Of a stretch of 38,889 bases of DNA, positions 31,480-38,889 are shown one piece after another. Each line of letters starts with the position of its first letter. Positions within the stretch are counted from its first letter, which is position 1. The stretch comes from Cypionkella sp. (GTDB taxonomy: Bacteria > Pseudomonadota > Alphaproteobacteria > Rhodobacterales > Rhodobacteraceae), in the NCBI GenBank assembly GCA_025458525.1, contig JALOSF010000018.1:1-38889 (forward strand), read 5' to 3'. Made by a program: the position numbers and the translations under genes. The notes under the pieces are model-generated. The model did not search any database. It was not told the origin of the DNA and worked only from the letters and a program-made list of their open reading frames with translations.

Positions 31480-32499
31480 ATGATCGGACGCAAACACGCG
31501 GTATCGCGGCGGGGGATGATCCTTGGCGGCGGTGCGCTGGGCTTGGGGGCGGCGTTCCTGCCGCGGGCGGTTCTGGCGCAAGACGCGCTCAAGGTCGCGG
31601 GCATTTACACCGTGCCGGTGGAACAGCAATGGGCGGGCCGCATCCATCAGGCGGCGGAGGCGGCAAAGGCGGCGGGGGCGGTCGATTACGTCTTTACCGA
31701 GAATGTCGCCAATACCGATTATCCGCGCGTGATGCGTGAATACGCCGAAAGCGGCGTCAAGCTGATCGTGGGCGAGATTTTCGGGGTCGAGGCAGAGGCG
31801 CGCGAAGTGGCCGCCGAATACCCGGAAGTGGCCTTCCTGATGGGGTCGAGCTTCATGCCCGATGCCGCCGCCAATCCCAATCTGGCGGTGTTCGACAATT
31901 ACATTCAGGATGCCAGCTATCTGACCGGGATCATCGCGGGCGCGATGACCAAGACCGGCAATATCGGCATGGTCGGCGGCTTTCCGATCCCCGAGGTGAA
32001 CCGCCTGATGCATGCCTTCATGGCGGGCGTGCGCGAAACCCGGCCCGACGCCACCTTTCAGGTCACGTTCATCGGGTCGTGGTTCGACCCGCCAAAGGCC
32101 AAGGAAACCGCTTTTGCGATGATCGAGGCGGGGGCTGACATGCTTTATGCCGAGCGTTTCGGCGTGGCAGATGCCGCCAAGGAAAAGGGCGTTCTGGCGA
32201 TTGGCAACGTGATCGACACGCAGGCCGATTATCCCGAAACGGTTGTCGCCTCGGCGCTGTGGCATTTCGAGCCAACCTTCGAGGCGGCGGTCGCGGCCGT
32301 CAAGGCCGGCACCTTTGCCGCCGAGAACTATGGTGTCTATAGCTATATGAAGGCGGGCGGGTGCTCGCTTGCGCCGCTGGGCACGTTTGAGGGCAAGGTG
32401 CCTGCGGCGGCGATGGAACTGGTCGCGGCGCGGCAGGCCGCGATCATGGACGGCAGCTTTACCGTGGCCATCGACGACAGCGAGCCGAAATCGTCGTGA
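31480..32499 (+). CDS. BMP-family (PnrA-like) substrate-binding protein
   Basis: A 339-aa periplasmic binding protein of the basic membrane protein family, whose characterised members bind purine and other nucleosides. The start at 31480 follows AGGGGGTGA. The N-terminus has twin arginines (SRRGMILGGGALGLGAAFLP, then AVLAQ), so export by Tat is possible. There is no lipobox Cys, unlike PnrA of spirochaetes. Fold blocks are KVAGIYTVPVEQQWAGRIHQ, IVGEIFGVEAEAREVA, DASYLTGIIAGAMTKTGNIG and GVLAIGNVIDTQ. The stop overlaps the GTG of the ATPase gene. With a deaminase at the end of the operon, a nucleobase or nucleoside is the likely ligand. Confidence 0.87.
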   Translation: MIGRKHAVSRRGMILGGGALGLGAAFLPRAVLAQDALKVAGIYTVPVEQQWAGRIHQAAEAAKAAGAVDYVFTENVANTDYPRVMREYAESGVKLIVGEIFGVEAEAREVAAEYPEVAFLMGSSFMPDAAANPNLAVFDNYIQDASYLTGIIAGAMTKTGNIGMVGGFPIPEVNRLMHAFMAGVRETRPDATFQVTFIGSWFDPPKAKETAFAMIEAGADMLYAERFGVADAAKEKGVLAIGNVIDTQADYPETVVASALWHFEPTFEAAVAAVKAGTFAAENYGVYSYMKAGGCSLAPLGTFEGKVPAAAMELVAARQAAIMDGSFTVAIDDSEPKSS

Positions 32500-34025
32500 G
32501 CTTTGGACAAGACGGGGCGGAGGGTGTCCTCCGCCTCGAGGGCATCACAAAACGCTTTGGCGCGCTTGTCGCCAATGACGGCATCAGCCTGACGCTGCAC
32601 CGGGGCGAGGTTCTGGCGTTGCTTGGCGAAAACGGCGCGGGCAAGACGACGCTGATGAACATCCTGTTCGGTCATTATGTGGCCGATCAGGGCAGCGTTT
32701 CGGTCTTTGGCCAGCCCTTGCCCCCCGGTCAGCCAAAGGCTGCGCTGGCGGCGGGCGTTGGCATGGTGCATCAGCATTTCACCTTGGCCGAGCAGATGAG
32801 CGTGCTCGACAACATCACGCTTGGCACGCAAAGCCTGTGGCGGCTTGGCCTTGGCCAGGGGGCGGCGCGGGCCCGGGTGGCACAGCTTTCGCGCGATTTC
32901 GGGCTGGCGGTTGACCCTATGGCGCGGGTGGCCGATCTGTCGGTGGGCGAACGCCAGCGGGTTGAAATCCTCAAGGCGTTGTATCGCGATGCGCGCATCC
33001 TGATCCTGGATGAGCCGACCGCCGTGCTGACGCCGCAAGAGGCGGAGGCGCTGTTCCAGACCCTGCGGCTTGCCACCGCGCGCGGGCTGTCGGTGATCTT
33101 CATCAGCCACAAGCTGCACGAGGTGATGGGCCATTCCGACACCTGCGTGGTGCTGCGCCACGGCCGGGTGGTAGGGCAGGTCGCCACGCGCGACACCGAC
33201 CGCGCGCGTCTGGCCGCGATGATGGTGGGCGGCGATCTGGCCGAGGCGAGTGTCGCCCCCGGCGTGGCGGGGCCTGTGCGCTTGTCGCTGCGCGGGGTGC
33301 AGGCCGGGCCATTGCGGGATGTGACGCTGGATTTGCGCGGCGGCCAGATCACCGGGCTTGCGGGCGTGTCGGGCAACGGGCAGGCGGCGCTGGCCGATCT
33401 GATCGGCGGGATGCGGGCGCCAGAGCGCGGCGAGATGCGCATCGAAGGTCAGGCCGTCACCGCCTGGACCCCGCGCGCGGCGCTGGCCGCCGGGGTGGGC
33501 CGTATCCCCGAGGATCGGCACAAGACCGGAACCGTGGGCGATTTCAGCCTTGCCGAAAACGCGGTGCTGGAAACCTATGCCAGCCGCTTTGCGCGCGGCG
33601 GCTTCGTCGATTGGGCCGCCGTGCGTCGCCATACCGAGGCGCTGATTTCGGGGTATGACGTGCGCTGTCCGGGGCCAGAGGCGCGCATCCGGCTGCTGTC
33701 GGGCGGGAACATGCAAAAGCTGATCCTTGGCCGGGTGCTGGAGGAGGCGCCGGGCATCCTGATCGCCAATCAGCCGGTGCGCGGGCTGGATGTCGGGGCG
33801 ATTGCCTATGTGCACGCACAGTTGGTTGCGGCGCGCGATGCGGGGGCGGCGGTTCTGTTGATTTCGGAAGATCTGGACGAGGTGATGGGTCTGTCGGATG
33901 AGATCCATGTGATCAGCGAGGGCCGGCTGTCGCCCGGCTTTGCCCGTGGCAGTCTTGGGCCGGCGCAGATCGGGCTGTGGATGGCAGGGCAGGGGTTTTC
34001 GGACGGGGGCGCCGATGCGGCTTGA
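32496..34025 (+). CDS. double-domain ABC ATPase of the nucleoside/BMP importer
   Basis: A 509-aa protein with two ABC domains, as in sugar and nucleoside importers (RbsA/NupO type). The first has Walker A GENGAGKTT, signature LSVGERQRVEI and Walker B ILDEPTAVLTP. The second is degenerate, as is normal for the class: GVSGNGQAAL for Walker A, signature LSGGNMQKLILGR, and ANQPVRGLDVGAI for Walker B. It should power uptake through the two permeases that follow. The GTG start at 32496 overlaps the binding-protein stop (GTGA), and its 3' end overlaps the next gene by 11 bases. Confidence 0.9.
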   Translation: MSFGQDGAEGVLRLEGITKRFGALVANDGISLTLHRGEVLALLGENGAGKTTLMNILFGHYVADQGSVSVFGQPLPPGQPKAALAAGVGMVHQHFTLAEQMSVLDNITLGTQSLWRLGLGQGAARARVAQLSRDFGLAVDPMARVADLSVGERQRVEILKALYRDARILILDEPTAVLTPQEAEALFQTLRLATARGLSVIFISHKLHEVMGHSDTCVVLRHGRVVGQVATRDTDRARLAAMMVGGDLAEASVAPGVAGPVRLSLRGVQAGPLRDVTLDLRGGQITGLAGVSGNGQAALADLIGGMRAPERGEMRIEGQAVTAWTPRAALAAGVGRIPEDRHKTGTVGDFSLAENAVLETYASRFARGGFVDWAAVRRHTEALISGYDVRCPGPEARIRLLSGGNMQKLILGRVLEEAPGILIANQPVRGLDVGAIAYVHAQLVAARDAGAAVLLISEDLDEVMGLSDEIHVISEGRLSPGFARGSLGPAQIGLWMAGQGFSDGGADAA

Positions 34026-35058
34026 ACCTGTGGCGCAGCCGGGGCTGGCCCGGCAGATCGGCTTTCCGGCGCTGGCGCTGCTGGCCACGCTGGGGGTGGG
34101 CATGATCTTGGCCGCGATCGCGGGCGCCGATCCCTTTGCCGTTCTGGGGCAGATCGTGATCGGCGCCGTCGGATCGCGGCTGGCGCTGCTGGAAACGCTG
34201 AACCGCGCGACGCCGCTGATCTTTACCGGGCTGGCCATCGCGGTGGCCTTTCGCGCCAAGCTGTGGAACATCGGGGCCGAGGCGCAGCTTTACGCAGGCG
34301 CCATCGTGACGGTCGCGCTTGGCACCGGGGTGCTGGGCGGGCCGGTGGTTTTGCCGATCTCGGCGCTGGCGGCGATGCTGGCCGGGGCCTTGGTCTTGCT
34401 GGGGCCTGTGCTTCTCAAGGTTCGGCTGGGCGTGGACGAGGTGGTGACGACGCTGCTGTTCAACTTCATCATGGCGCTGTTTGTCAGCTATCTGCTGGAA
34501 GGCCCGATGAAGGACCCGATGGGCATGGGCTGGCCAAAGTCGCCCGCCCTGATCCCCGAGGCGCGCTTGCCGCGGATGGCCGAAGGCCTGCGGCTGCATT
34601 GGGGCTTTGGTCTTGCGCTGATCTCGGCGGTGGGGGTCTGGGTGATCCAGACCCGCACCACGCTGGGGTTCGAGATGCGGGCGGTGGGCGCGAACCTGCG
34701 CGCGGCCCGCTTTGCGGGGATGCCGGTGACATCGGTGCTGATCAAGACCGCGCTGCTTTCGGGCGGGCTGGCCGCACTGGCGGGCTGGGCGCAGGTGGCG
34801 GGGGTCAAGGGGCATCTGTCGGCCGATCTGTCGCCCGGATTTGGCTATACCGGGATCATCGTGGCGATGCTGGCGCTGCTGCATCCGCTGGGCGTGGTGG
34901 TCAGCGCGCTGTTCGTGGCGGGGGTGTTTGTCGGCGCCGATGCGATGAGCCGGGCCGCGGGCGTGCCGACCTATATCGCCGACATGCTGTTGGCGGCGGC
35001 GCTGTTGTTCATGGTTTTGGCGCTTGCGCTGACACGGGTGCGGGTGGTGCGCGGATGA
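34015..35058 (+). CDS. nucleoside-type ABC permease, first subunit
   Basis: A 347-aa inner-membrane permease of the BPD_transp_2 (RbsC/YufP) family with about eight to nine hydrophobic segments. Family marks are LNRATPLIFTGLAIAVAFRA, KLWNIGAEAQLYAGAIV and LGVDEVVTTLLFNFIMAL, as well as MRAVGANLRAARFAGMPV near residue 220. I start at ATG 34015 (MRLEPVAQPG), which has a GGGGGC stretch upstream and overlaps the ATPase stop by 11 bases; the frame is open to 33940 but that part reads as ATPase shadow. It pairs with the permease at 35114. Confidence 0.9.
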   Translation: MRLEPVAQPGLARQIGFPALALLATLGVGMILAAIAGADPFAVLGQIVIGAVGSRLALLETLNRATPLIFTGLAIAVAFRAKLWNIGAEAQLYAGAIVTVALGTGVLGGPVVLPISALAAMLAGALVLLGPVLLKVRLGVDEVVTTLLFNFIMALFVSYLLEGPMKDPMGMGWPKSPALIPEARLPRMAEGLRLHWGFGLALISAVGVWVIQTRTTLGFEMRAVGANLRAARFAGMPVTSVLIKTALLSGGLAALAGWAQVAGVKGHLSADLSPGFGYTGIIVAMLALLHPLGVVVSALFVAGVFVGADAMSRAAGVPTYIADMLLAAALLFMVLALALTRVRVVRG

Positions 35059-35113
35059 CGGGGGCTGCACGGGACCGCACGCCTGTCGCAGGCCAGAGTG
35101 GGAGAGGGGCGCC

Positions 35114-36052
35114 ATGATCGAGATACTTCTGTCGGCCAGTTTCTGGGCCGCGGTGCTGCGGATCGCGTCACCCCTGATCTTTGCCACGATGGGCGCGCTG
35201 ATCTGCGAGCGGGCCGGTGTGTTGAACCTTGGCATCGAAGGGATCATGGTGATCGGCGCCTTTGTCGGGTGGATGGCGGTCTATCTTGGCCTGCCGCTTT
35301 GGGGCGGGGTGGCGGTGGCCTTTGCCGCGGGGGCAGCCATTGGCCTGTTGCATGGCATTCTGGTGGTGCCCTTCGGGCTGAGCCAGCATGTGGTGGGGCT
35401 GGGGATCACGCTTCTGGCCACCGCGACCGCCTATTTCGCCTATCGCCTGGCCCTGCCGCAGGTGACGACCCCGCCCAAGATCGAGCCGTTCCAGCCTTGG
35501 GAGGTGCCGCTGCTGTCGGATTTGCCCTTGGTCGGGCAGGCGCTGTTCGCCCAGACGCCGCTCACCTATGCCGCCTTTGCCTGCGCGGGGCTGGTGGCCT
35601 TTGTGCTTTATCGCACGCCGCTTGGGTTGGCGTTGCGGGCGGTGGGGGAAAACCCCGCGGCGGTCGAGGCGCAGGGGGTTTCGGTGACGGGCCTGCGGCT
35701 GGGGGCGGTGATGGTGGGATCGGGGCTGATGGCGGTGGGGGGCAGTTTCCTGACGCTGTCGGCTTTTTCGTCGTTCTTTTTCGAAATGGTGAACGGGCGC
35801 GGCTGGGTCTGTATCGCGCTGGTGGTGTTCGGGGCCTGGCGCCCGGGCAAGGCGGTGCTGGGCGCGCTGCTGTTTGCCGGGTTTGACGCGCTGCAAATCC
35901 GGTTGCAGCAGACGCCGGTCGGGGCGGTGGTCCCCTATCAGCTGTTCCTGATGCTGCCTTATGTCTTGTCCATCCTTGCGCTTGTGGTCATGTCGCGGCG
36001 CGCACAGGTTCCGGCGGCGCTTATGGTGCCCTATGCAAAGGGAGAGCGGTGA
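35114..36052 (+). CDS. nucleoside-type ABC permease, second subunit
   Basis: A 312-aa permease of the same family (YufQ/NupQ-like), partner of the 34015 gene. Marks are ASPLIFATMGALICERAGV, NLGIEGIMVIGAFVGWMAV, LSQHVVGLGITLLATA, ALRAVGENPAAVEAQGVSV and GWVCIALVVFGAWRPGKA. GGGAGAGGGG upstream of ATG 35114 is a good ribosome site. The 55 bases between the permeases hold only this site. The TGA stop shares one base with the ATG of the deaminase gene (TGATG). Confidence 0.9.
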   Translation: MIEILLSASFWAAVLRIASPLIFATMGALICERAGVLNLGIEGIMVIGAFVGWMAVYLGLPLWGGVAVAFAAGAAIGLLHGILVVPFGLSQHVVGLGITLLATATAYFAYRLALPQVTTPPKIEPFQPWEVPLLSDLPLVGQALFAQTPLTYAAFACAGLVAFVLYRTPLGLALRAVGENPAAVEAQGVSVTGLRLGAVMVGSGLMAVGGSFLTLSAFSSFFFEMVNGRGWVCIALVVFGAWRPGKAVLGALLFAGFDALQIRLQQTPVGAVVPYQLFLMLPYVLSILALVVMSRRAQVPAALMVPYAKGER

Positions 36053-37317
36053 TGTTCGATCTGATCGTCAAGGGCGGCACCCTGCCCGATGGCCGGGTGG
36101 CCGATATCGGGATTCGTGGCGACAGGATCGTCGAGGTCGGTCGGATCGACGCGCAGGCGGGATTTGAGATCGATGCCACGGGCGATCTGGTCTGCCCGCC
36201 CTTTGTCGATCCGCATTTCCATATGGATGCGGTGCTGTCTTACGGCCTGCCGCGGGTCAATGCCTCTGGCACGCTGTTGGAAGGCATCAGCCTGTGGGGC
36301 GAATTGCGCGAGATTGCAACGGTGGAGGAGATGGTCGCGCGGGCCTTGCGCTATTGCGACTGGGCGGTCAGCAGGGGGTTGCTTGCCATCCGCACCCATG
36401 TGGACACCACGCCCGACCATCTGCGCGGTGTGGAGGCGATGCTGGAGGTGAAGCGGCAGGTTGCCCCTTACCTTGATCTGCAACTGGTGGCCTTTCCGCA
36501 GGACGGGCTCTATCGCAGCCCGACGGGGCGGCAGAACGTTCTGCGCGCGCTCGACATGGGGGTCGATGTGGTGGGCGGCATCCCGCATTTCGAGCGCACG
36601 ATGGACGAAGGGGCGGAGTCCTTGCGCGATCTGGGCCGCATCGCCGCCGAACGCGGGCTGATGTGGGATGTGCATTGCGACGAGACCGATGACCCGATGA
36701 GCCGCCATGTCGAAACGCTGGCGCGCGAGGTGACGCGGCATGGCTTGGGCGGGCGGGCGGCGGGCAGCCATCTGACATCCATGCATTCGATGGACAATTA
36801 TTATGTGTCGAAACTGATCCCGCTGATCGCGGAATCGGGGATGTGCGCGATCCCCAACCCGTTGATCAACATCACGCTTCAGGGACGGCACGACACCTAT
36901 CCCAAACGCCGGGGTCTGACACGGGTCAAGGAATTGCAGGCCGCCGGTGTCACGGTGGGGTGGGGGCAGGATTGCGTGCTGGACCCCTGGTATAGCCTGG
37001 GGACCGCCGACATGCTGGACGTGGCCTTCATGGGCCTGCATGTGGCGCAGATGACCCATCCGGCCGAGATGGCCCGGTGTTTCGACATGGTCACGACCGA
37101 AAACGCCCGCATCATGGGGCTGGATCAGCTGTGCCTGCGCCCGGGGGCGCTTGCGTCGCTGGTGGTGCTCGATGCGGGCAACCCGGTCGAGGCGCTGCGC
37201 CTGCGGCCCGACCGGCTGGCCGTGATCTCGAAGGGCCGCATCGTGGCCCGTCAGGCGCGCAACGATGCCCGGCTGACCCTGCCCGGGCGTCCCGCCGCCG
37301 TGCGTCGCCGCCACTGA
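36052..37317 (+). CDS. CodA-like deaminase, probable 5-methylcytosine deaminase
   Basis: A 421-aa metal-dependent amidohydrolase. Numbered from ATG 36052, all E. coli CodA active-site residues are found with a constant offset of six: His55 and His57 (PHFHMD), Gln150 (FPQDG), His208 and Glu211 (VHCDET), His240 (GSHLTSMHS) and Asp307 (GQDCVLDPWY). The exception is Asp314 of CodA, which is Cys308 here. Loss of that Asp was used by Hitchcock and colleagues (2014) to find 5-methylcytosine deaminases, including one from Rhodobacter sphaeroides. The likely reaction is 5-methylcytosine to thymine and ammonia, with cytosine as possible alternative. GGGAG seven bases upstream favours ATG 36052 over GTG 36049. 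It is the last gene of the BMP transporter operon. Confidence 0.82.
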   Translation: MFDLIVKGGTLPDGRVADIGIRGDRIVEVGRIDAQAGFEIDATGDLVCPPFVDPHFHMDAVLSYGLPRVNASGTLLEGISLWGELREIATVEEMVARALRYCDWAVSRGLLAIRTHVDTTPDHLRGVEAMLEVKRQVAPYLDLQLVAFPQDGLYRSPTGRQNVLRALDMGVDVVGGIPHFERTMDEGAESLRDLGRIAAERGLMWDVHCDETDDPMSRHVETLAREVTRHGLGGRAAGSHLTSMHSMDNYYVSKLIPLIAESGMCAIPNPLINITLQGRHDTYPKRRGLTRVKELQAAGVTVGWGQDCVLDPWYSLGTADMLDVAFMGLHVAQMTHPAEMARCFDMVTTENARIMGLDQLCLRPGALASLVVLDAGNPVEALRLRPDRLAVISKGRIVARQARNDARLTLPGRPAAVRRRH

Positions 37318-37334
37318 TCCGCCCGGCGCCTGTG

Positions 37335-37363
37335 CCCGAGGCATTTCAAATGCTTCGGGTTTT
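37335..37363 (+). terminator. intrinsic terminator after the deaminase operon
   Basis: CCCGAGGCATTT (37335-37346) and AAATGCTTCGGG (37348-37359) pair over 12 positions, one of them a G-T wobble, with a tight loop in which the innermost pairs probably open. TTTT (37360-37363) follows directly. It starts 18 bases past the deaminase stop and closes the BMP-transporter/deaminase operon. Confidence 0.85.
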
Positions 37364-37373
37364 CTGACGTCGC

Positions 37374-37388
37374 TAAACCATTCCTTCA
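37374..37388 (+). promoter_or_regulatory. CtrA-box-like motif before the chemotaxis operon
   Basis: TAAA, seven bases (CCATTCC), then TTCA: six of eight matches to the TTAA-N7-TTAA CtrA box of alphaproteobacteria, with the exact spacing. It lies between the terminator and the STAS gene, 68 bases before the start codon. CtrA controls motility genes in many Rhodobacterales. Two mismatches make this weak. The rest of 37318-37455 shows no clear -35/-10 pair. Confidence 0.28.
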
Positions 37389-37455
37389 GCCTTTGGACGT
37401 TACCCCTGTGCAGGCAGAGGGTCGCAACCGCCCCTCTAACGCGGGTCGGAGGGTC

Positions 37456-37749
37456 ATGGGAACGATGCGGACGATCGAACTTGTTGCAAGGGTCACACCG
37501 GATTCGGCGCAAGCCTTGTGGTATGAACTGGAAAACGGGCTGGAATCGGCGGGCGGCAAGGGCGCCATCAGCCTGAATGCCGCGGCGGTCCGACATCTGA
37601 GCGCGGCCGCGTTGCAGGTGCTGCTGGTCGCGTCCAGACGGGCCGAACGCGATGGAACACGGTTGAAAATCGTCAGCCCGTCCCCGGAATTCGTGGAAAG
37701 CCTGCGCCTGATGGGGGCAAGCGCGCTGGTTGCGGAGGGCCGGTCATGA
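37456..37749 (+). CDS. STAS-domain protein of the chemotaxis operon
   Basis: A 97-aa protein that is essentially one STAS domain (anti-sigma-factor-antagonist fold): GGKGAISLNAAAVRHLSAAA followed by LQVLLVASRRAERDGTRLKI. The Ser in RHLSAAAL is where such proteins are phosphorylated, so a switch role is possible. Small STAS proteins at the head of che operons are known in alphaproteobacteria (CheS-type partners of CheA), but this assignment is by context. I start at ATG 37456 because GGAGG lies five bases upstream; an in-frame ATG at 37393 would add 21 residues unlike the domain. The stop overlaps the cheY start (ATGA). Confidence 0.8.
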   Translation: MGTMRTIELVARVTPDSAQALWYELENGLESAGGKGAISLNAAAVRHLSAAALQVLLVASRRAERDGTRLKIVSPSPEFVESLRLMGASALVAEGRS

Positions 37750-38114
37750 GCTTGCGCATCCTTGCGGTGGATGATTCCCTGACCATGCGGGAAATGTTGC
37801 GCCAGACCCTGACCGAGGCGGGGTTCGATGTCGTGCTGGCCGAAGACGGGCTTGACGCGCTGGACCGGCTGCCCGCCGCAGACCCCGACCTGATCCTGAC
37901 CGATCTGAACATGCCAAAGATGGATGGCTTTGGCCTGATCGATGCCGTGCGCAAGGGGGCGGTGTCGGCGCGCGTGCCGATCCTTGTGCTGACCACCGAA
38001 AGTGCGGCGACATTGAAGGATCGGGCACGCTCTGCCGGGGCAACGGGATGGATCACCAAGCCGTTCGACGAACAATCCCTCGTTTCAACCATTCGCCGCG
38101 TCGCGGCGCTGTGA
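37746..38114 (+). CDS. cheY: single-domain response regulator CheY
   Basis: A 122-aa receiver domain, the size of a flagellar-motor CheY. The acidic pair Asp9-Asp10 (LAVDDSLTMRE), acceptor Asp53 (LILTDLNMPKMDG), the Thr in LVLTTESA and the Lys in WITKPFDE are all in place. It should be phosphorylated by the CheA encoded next and act on the flagellar motor or as a phosphate sink. Its ATG overlaps the STAS stop (ATGA), and cheA begins seven bases after its stop. Confidence 0.92.
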   Translation: MSLRILAVDDSLTMREMLRQTLTEAGFDVVLAEDGLDALDRLPAADPDLILTDLNMPKMDGFGLIDAVRKGAVSARVPILVLTTESAATLKDRARSAGATGWITKPFDEQSLVSTIRRVAAL

Positions 38115-38121
38115 GGGTGAC

Positions 38122-38889
38122 ATGGCAGGGCCGATAGACCTCAAGGATATCTTTTTCGTCGAGGCGGATGAGCTTTTGTCCGCACTCGAAGAAGGGTTGC
38201 GTGCCATTCAGACCGGGGTGCAAGAGGCGGATACGGTCAATGCCGTGTTTCGCGCCGTGCATTCCATCAAAGGTGGGGCAGGGGCCTTTGACATGAAGGC
38301 GCTGGTGGGCTTTGCCCATCGGTTCGAAACCGTGCTGGACGCCTTGCGCGCGGGCCGCTTGCAACCCGAACCTGCCTTGCTTGGCGCGCTGCTGCATGCA
38401 AGCGACCATCTGGCCGACATGATTGCAGCCTCACGTCAGGGCAAGGACACCGATCCCGAAATGGATGAGCGGGTGATCGCGGCGCTGGAAGCGCAGGCGG
38501 GCGGCGATGCCATGGCCGAAGAAACCTTTACCTTCGAGCCGCTTTCGCTCGATGGCAGCTTCGGGCTTGATTTCACGCCGGTGTCCCTTGCCTCGGGCCA
38601 TCGGACGGTTAGCGTCGTGTTCCGGCCGCATGCCGGAACCTTTGCCTCCGGCCATGACCCGGCGCTCCTCTTGCGTGATCTGTGCGCGCTGGACGAGGTG
38701 GAGGTCGCACTGGACGCCTCGGCCTTGCCCGATCCCTCCACATTCGATCCGGGTCAATCCTATCTTGGCTGGACCGTCACGCTGCGGACCGAGCGCAGCG
38801 AGAGCGATCTTCTGGCGGTTTTCGAGTTCATCGATGGCAGCTGCGAGTTGAGCATCACCACCGAGGCGCCGGAACCGCCGCCCCCCCAA
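38122..38889 (+). CDS. cheA: chemotaxis histidine kinase CheA, 5' part
   Basis: The first 256 codons of CheA; the window ends before the dimerisation, kinase and CheW-like domains. Residues about 1-110 are the P1 (HPt) domain with phospho-acceptor His47 in FRAVHSIKGGAGAFDM. Residues about 150-245 (TVSVVFRPHAGTFASGHDPA followed by LLLRDLCALDEVEVALD) form an alpha/beta domain, seen between P1 and the kinase core in many CheA proteins. A GAGGGTG site precedes ATG 38122. The reading frame is open to the last base, ending in a proline run (APEPPPP), which looks like a linker. Confidence 0.93.
   Translation, partial: MAGPIDLKDIFFVEADELLSALEEGLRAIQTGVQEADTVNAVFRAVHSIKGGAGAFDMKALVGFAHRFETVLDALRAGRLQPEPALLGALLHASDHLADMIAASRQGKDTDPEMDERVIAALEAQAGGDAMAEETFTFEPLSLDGSFGLDFTPVSLASGHRTVSVVFRPHAGTFASGHDPALLLRDLCALDEVEVALDASALPDPSTFDPGQSYLGWTVTLRTERSESDLLAVFEFIDGSCELSITTEAPEPPPPQ

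Noticed and set aside
1-38889. tRNA or rRNA genes, CRISPR arrays, insertion sequences, attachment sites or phage genes.
   Set aside because: I saw no cloverleaf-like segment, no regularly spaced repeats, no transposase or integrase motifs and no terminal inverted repeats. Nearly all bases are taken by the listed genes, and no gene-free gap reaches 300 bases.

Overview
The window is GC-rich DNA, almost fully coding, with short intergenic gaps and many ATGA or GTGA gene junctions. The gene set (MocR-type TauR with Tpa and Xsc, a SoeABC-like sulfite oxidase, a haem uptake operon, a STAS-CheY-CheA chemotaxis start) points to an alphaproteobacterium of the Rhodobacteraceae (Rhodobacter or Paracoccus-like). 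This placement rests on gene content and motifs read by eye. I see no tRNA, rRNA, CRISPR array, insertion sequence or phage gene.

Layout. (1) 1-2793, minus strand: haem import genes hmuS-hmuT-hmuU, with hmuU cut by the window edge. A candidate operator/promoter lies at 2913-2929. (2) 2945-8283, minus: a translationally coupled pair, a MOP-family flippase and a one-module NRPS (C-A-T-TE). (3) 8566-13007: a convergent pair of secreted proteins, a CHAT-domain (caspase-like) protein on plus and a large TPR-like helical-repeat protein on minus. (4) 13102-27552: a taurine island. tauABC import genes are on minus. On plus are tpa, tauR and then an overlapping chain xsc-tauE-ackA-soeA-soeB-soeC. (5) 27583-31344: a five-PAS hybrid histidine kinase. 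(6) 31480-37317: a BMP-type ABC transporter (binding protein, double ATPase, two permeases) ending in a CodA-like deaminase whose discriminating Asp is Cys, which suggests 5-methylcytosine as substrate. A clear terminator follows. (7) 37456-38889: STAS protein, CheY and the start of CheA.

How the genes work together. Taurine is imported by TauABC and transaminated by Tpa to sulfoacetaldehyde. Xsc cleaves this to acetyl phosphate and sulfite. AckA can draw ATP from acetyl phosphate. Sulfite can leave through TauE or be oxidised to sulfate at the cytoplasmic face by SoeABC, which passes electrons to the quinone pool. The control sites are readable: tpa and xsc each carry a direct repeat of CTGGNCYTAM with 23-base periodicity, placed at the same distance from a KATGCT -10-like hexamer. 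tauR has the same half-site as an inverted repeat directly before its start codon.

The points most worth following are the TauR operator geometry, the predicted 5-methylcytosine salvage operon, the flippase-NRPS pair whose thioesterase has AVSLA in place of GxSxG, the TauC permease with a cadherin/Ig-like insertion, and the split CHAT/TPR pair.
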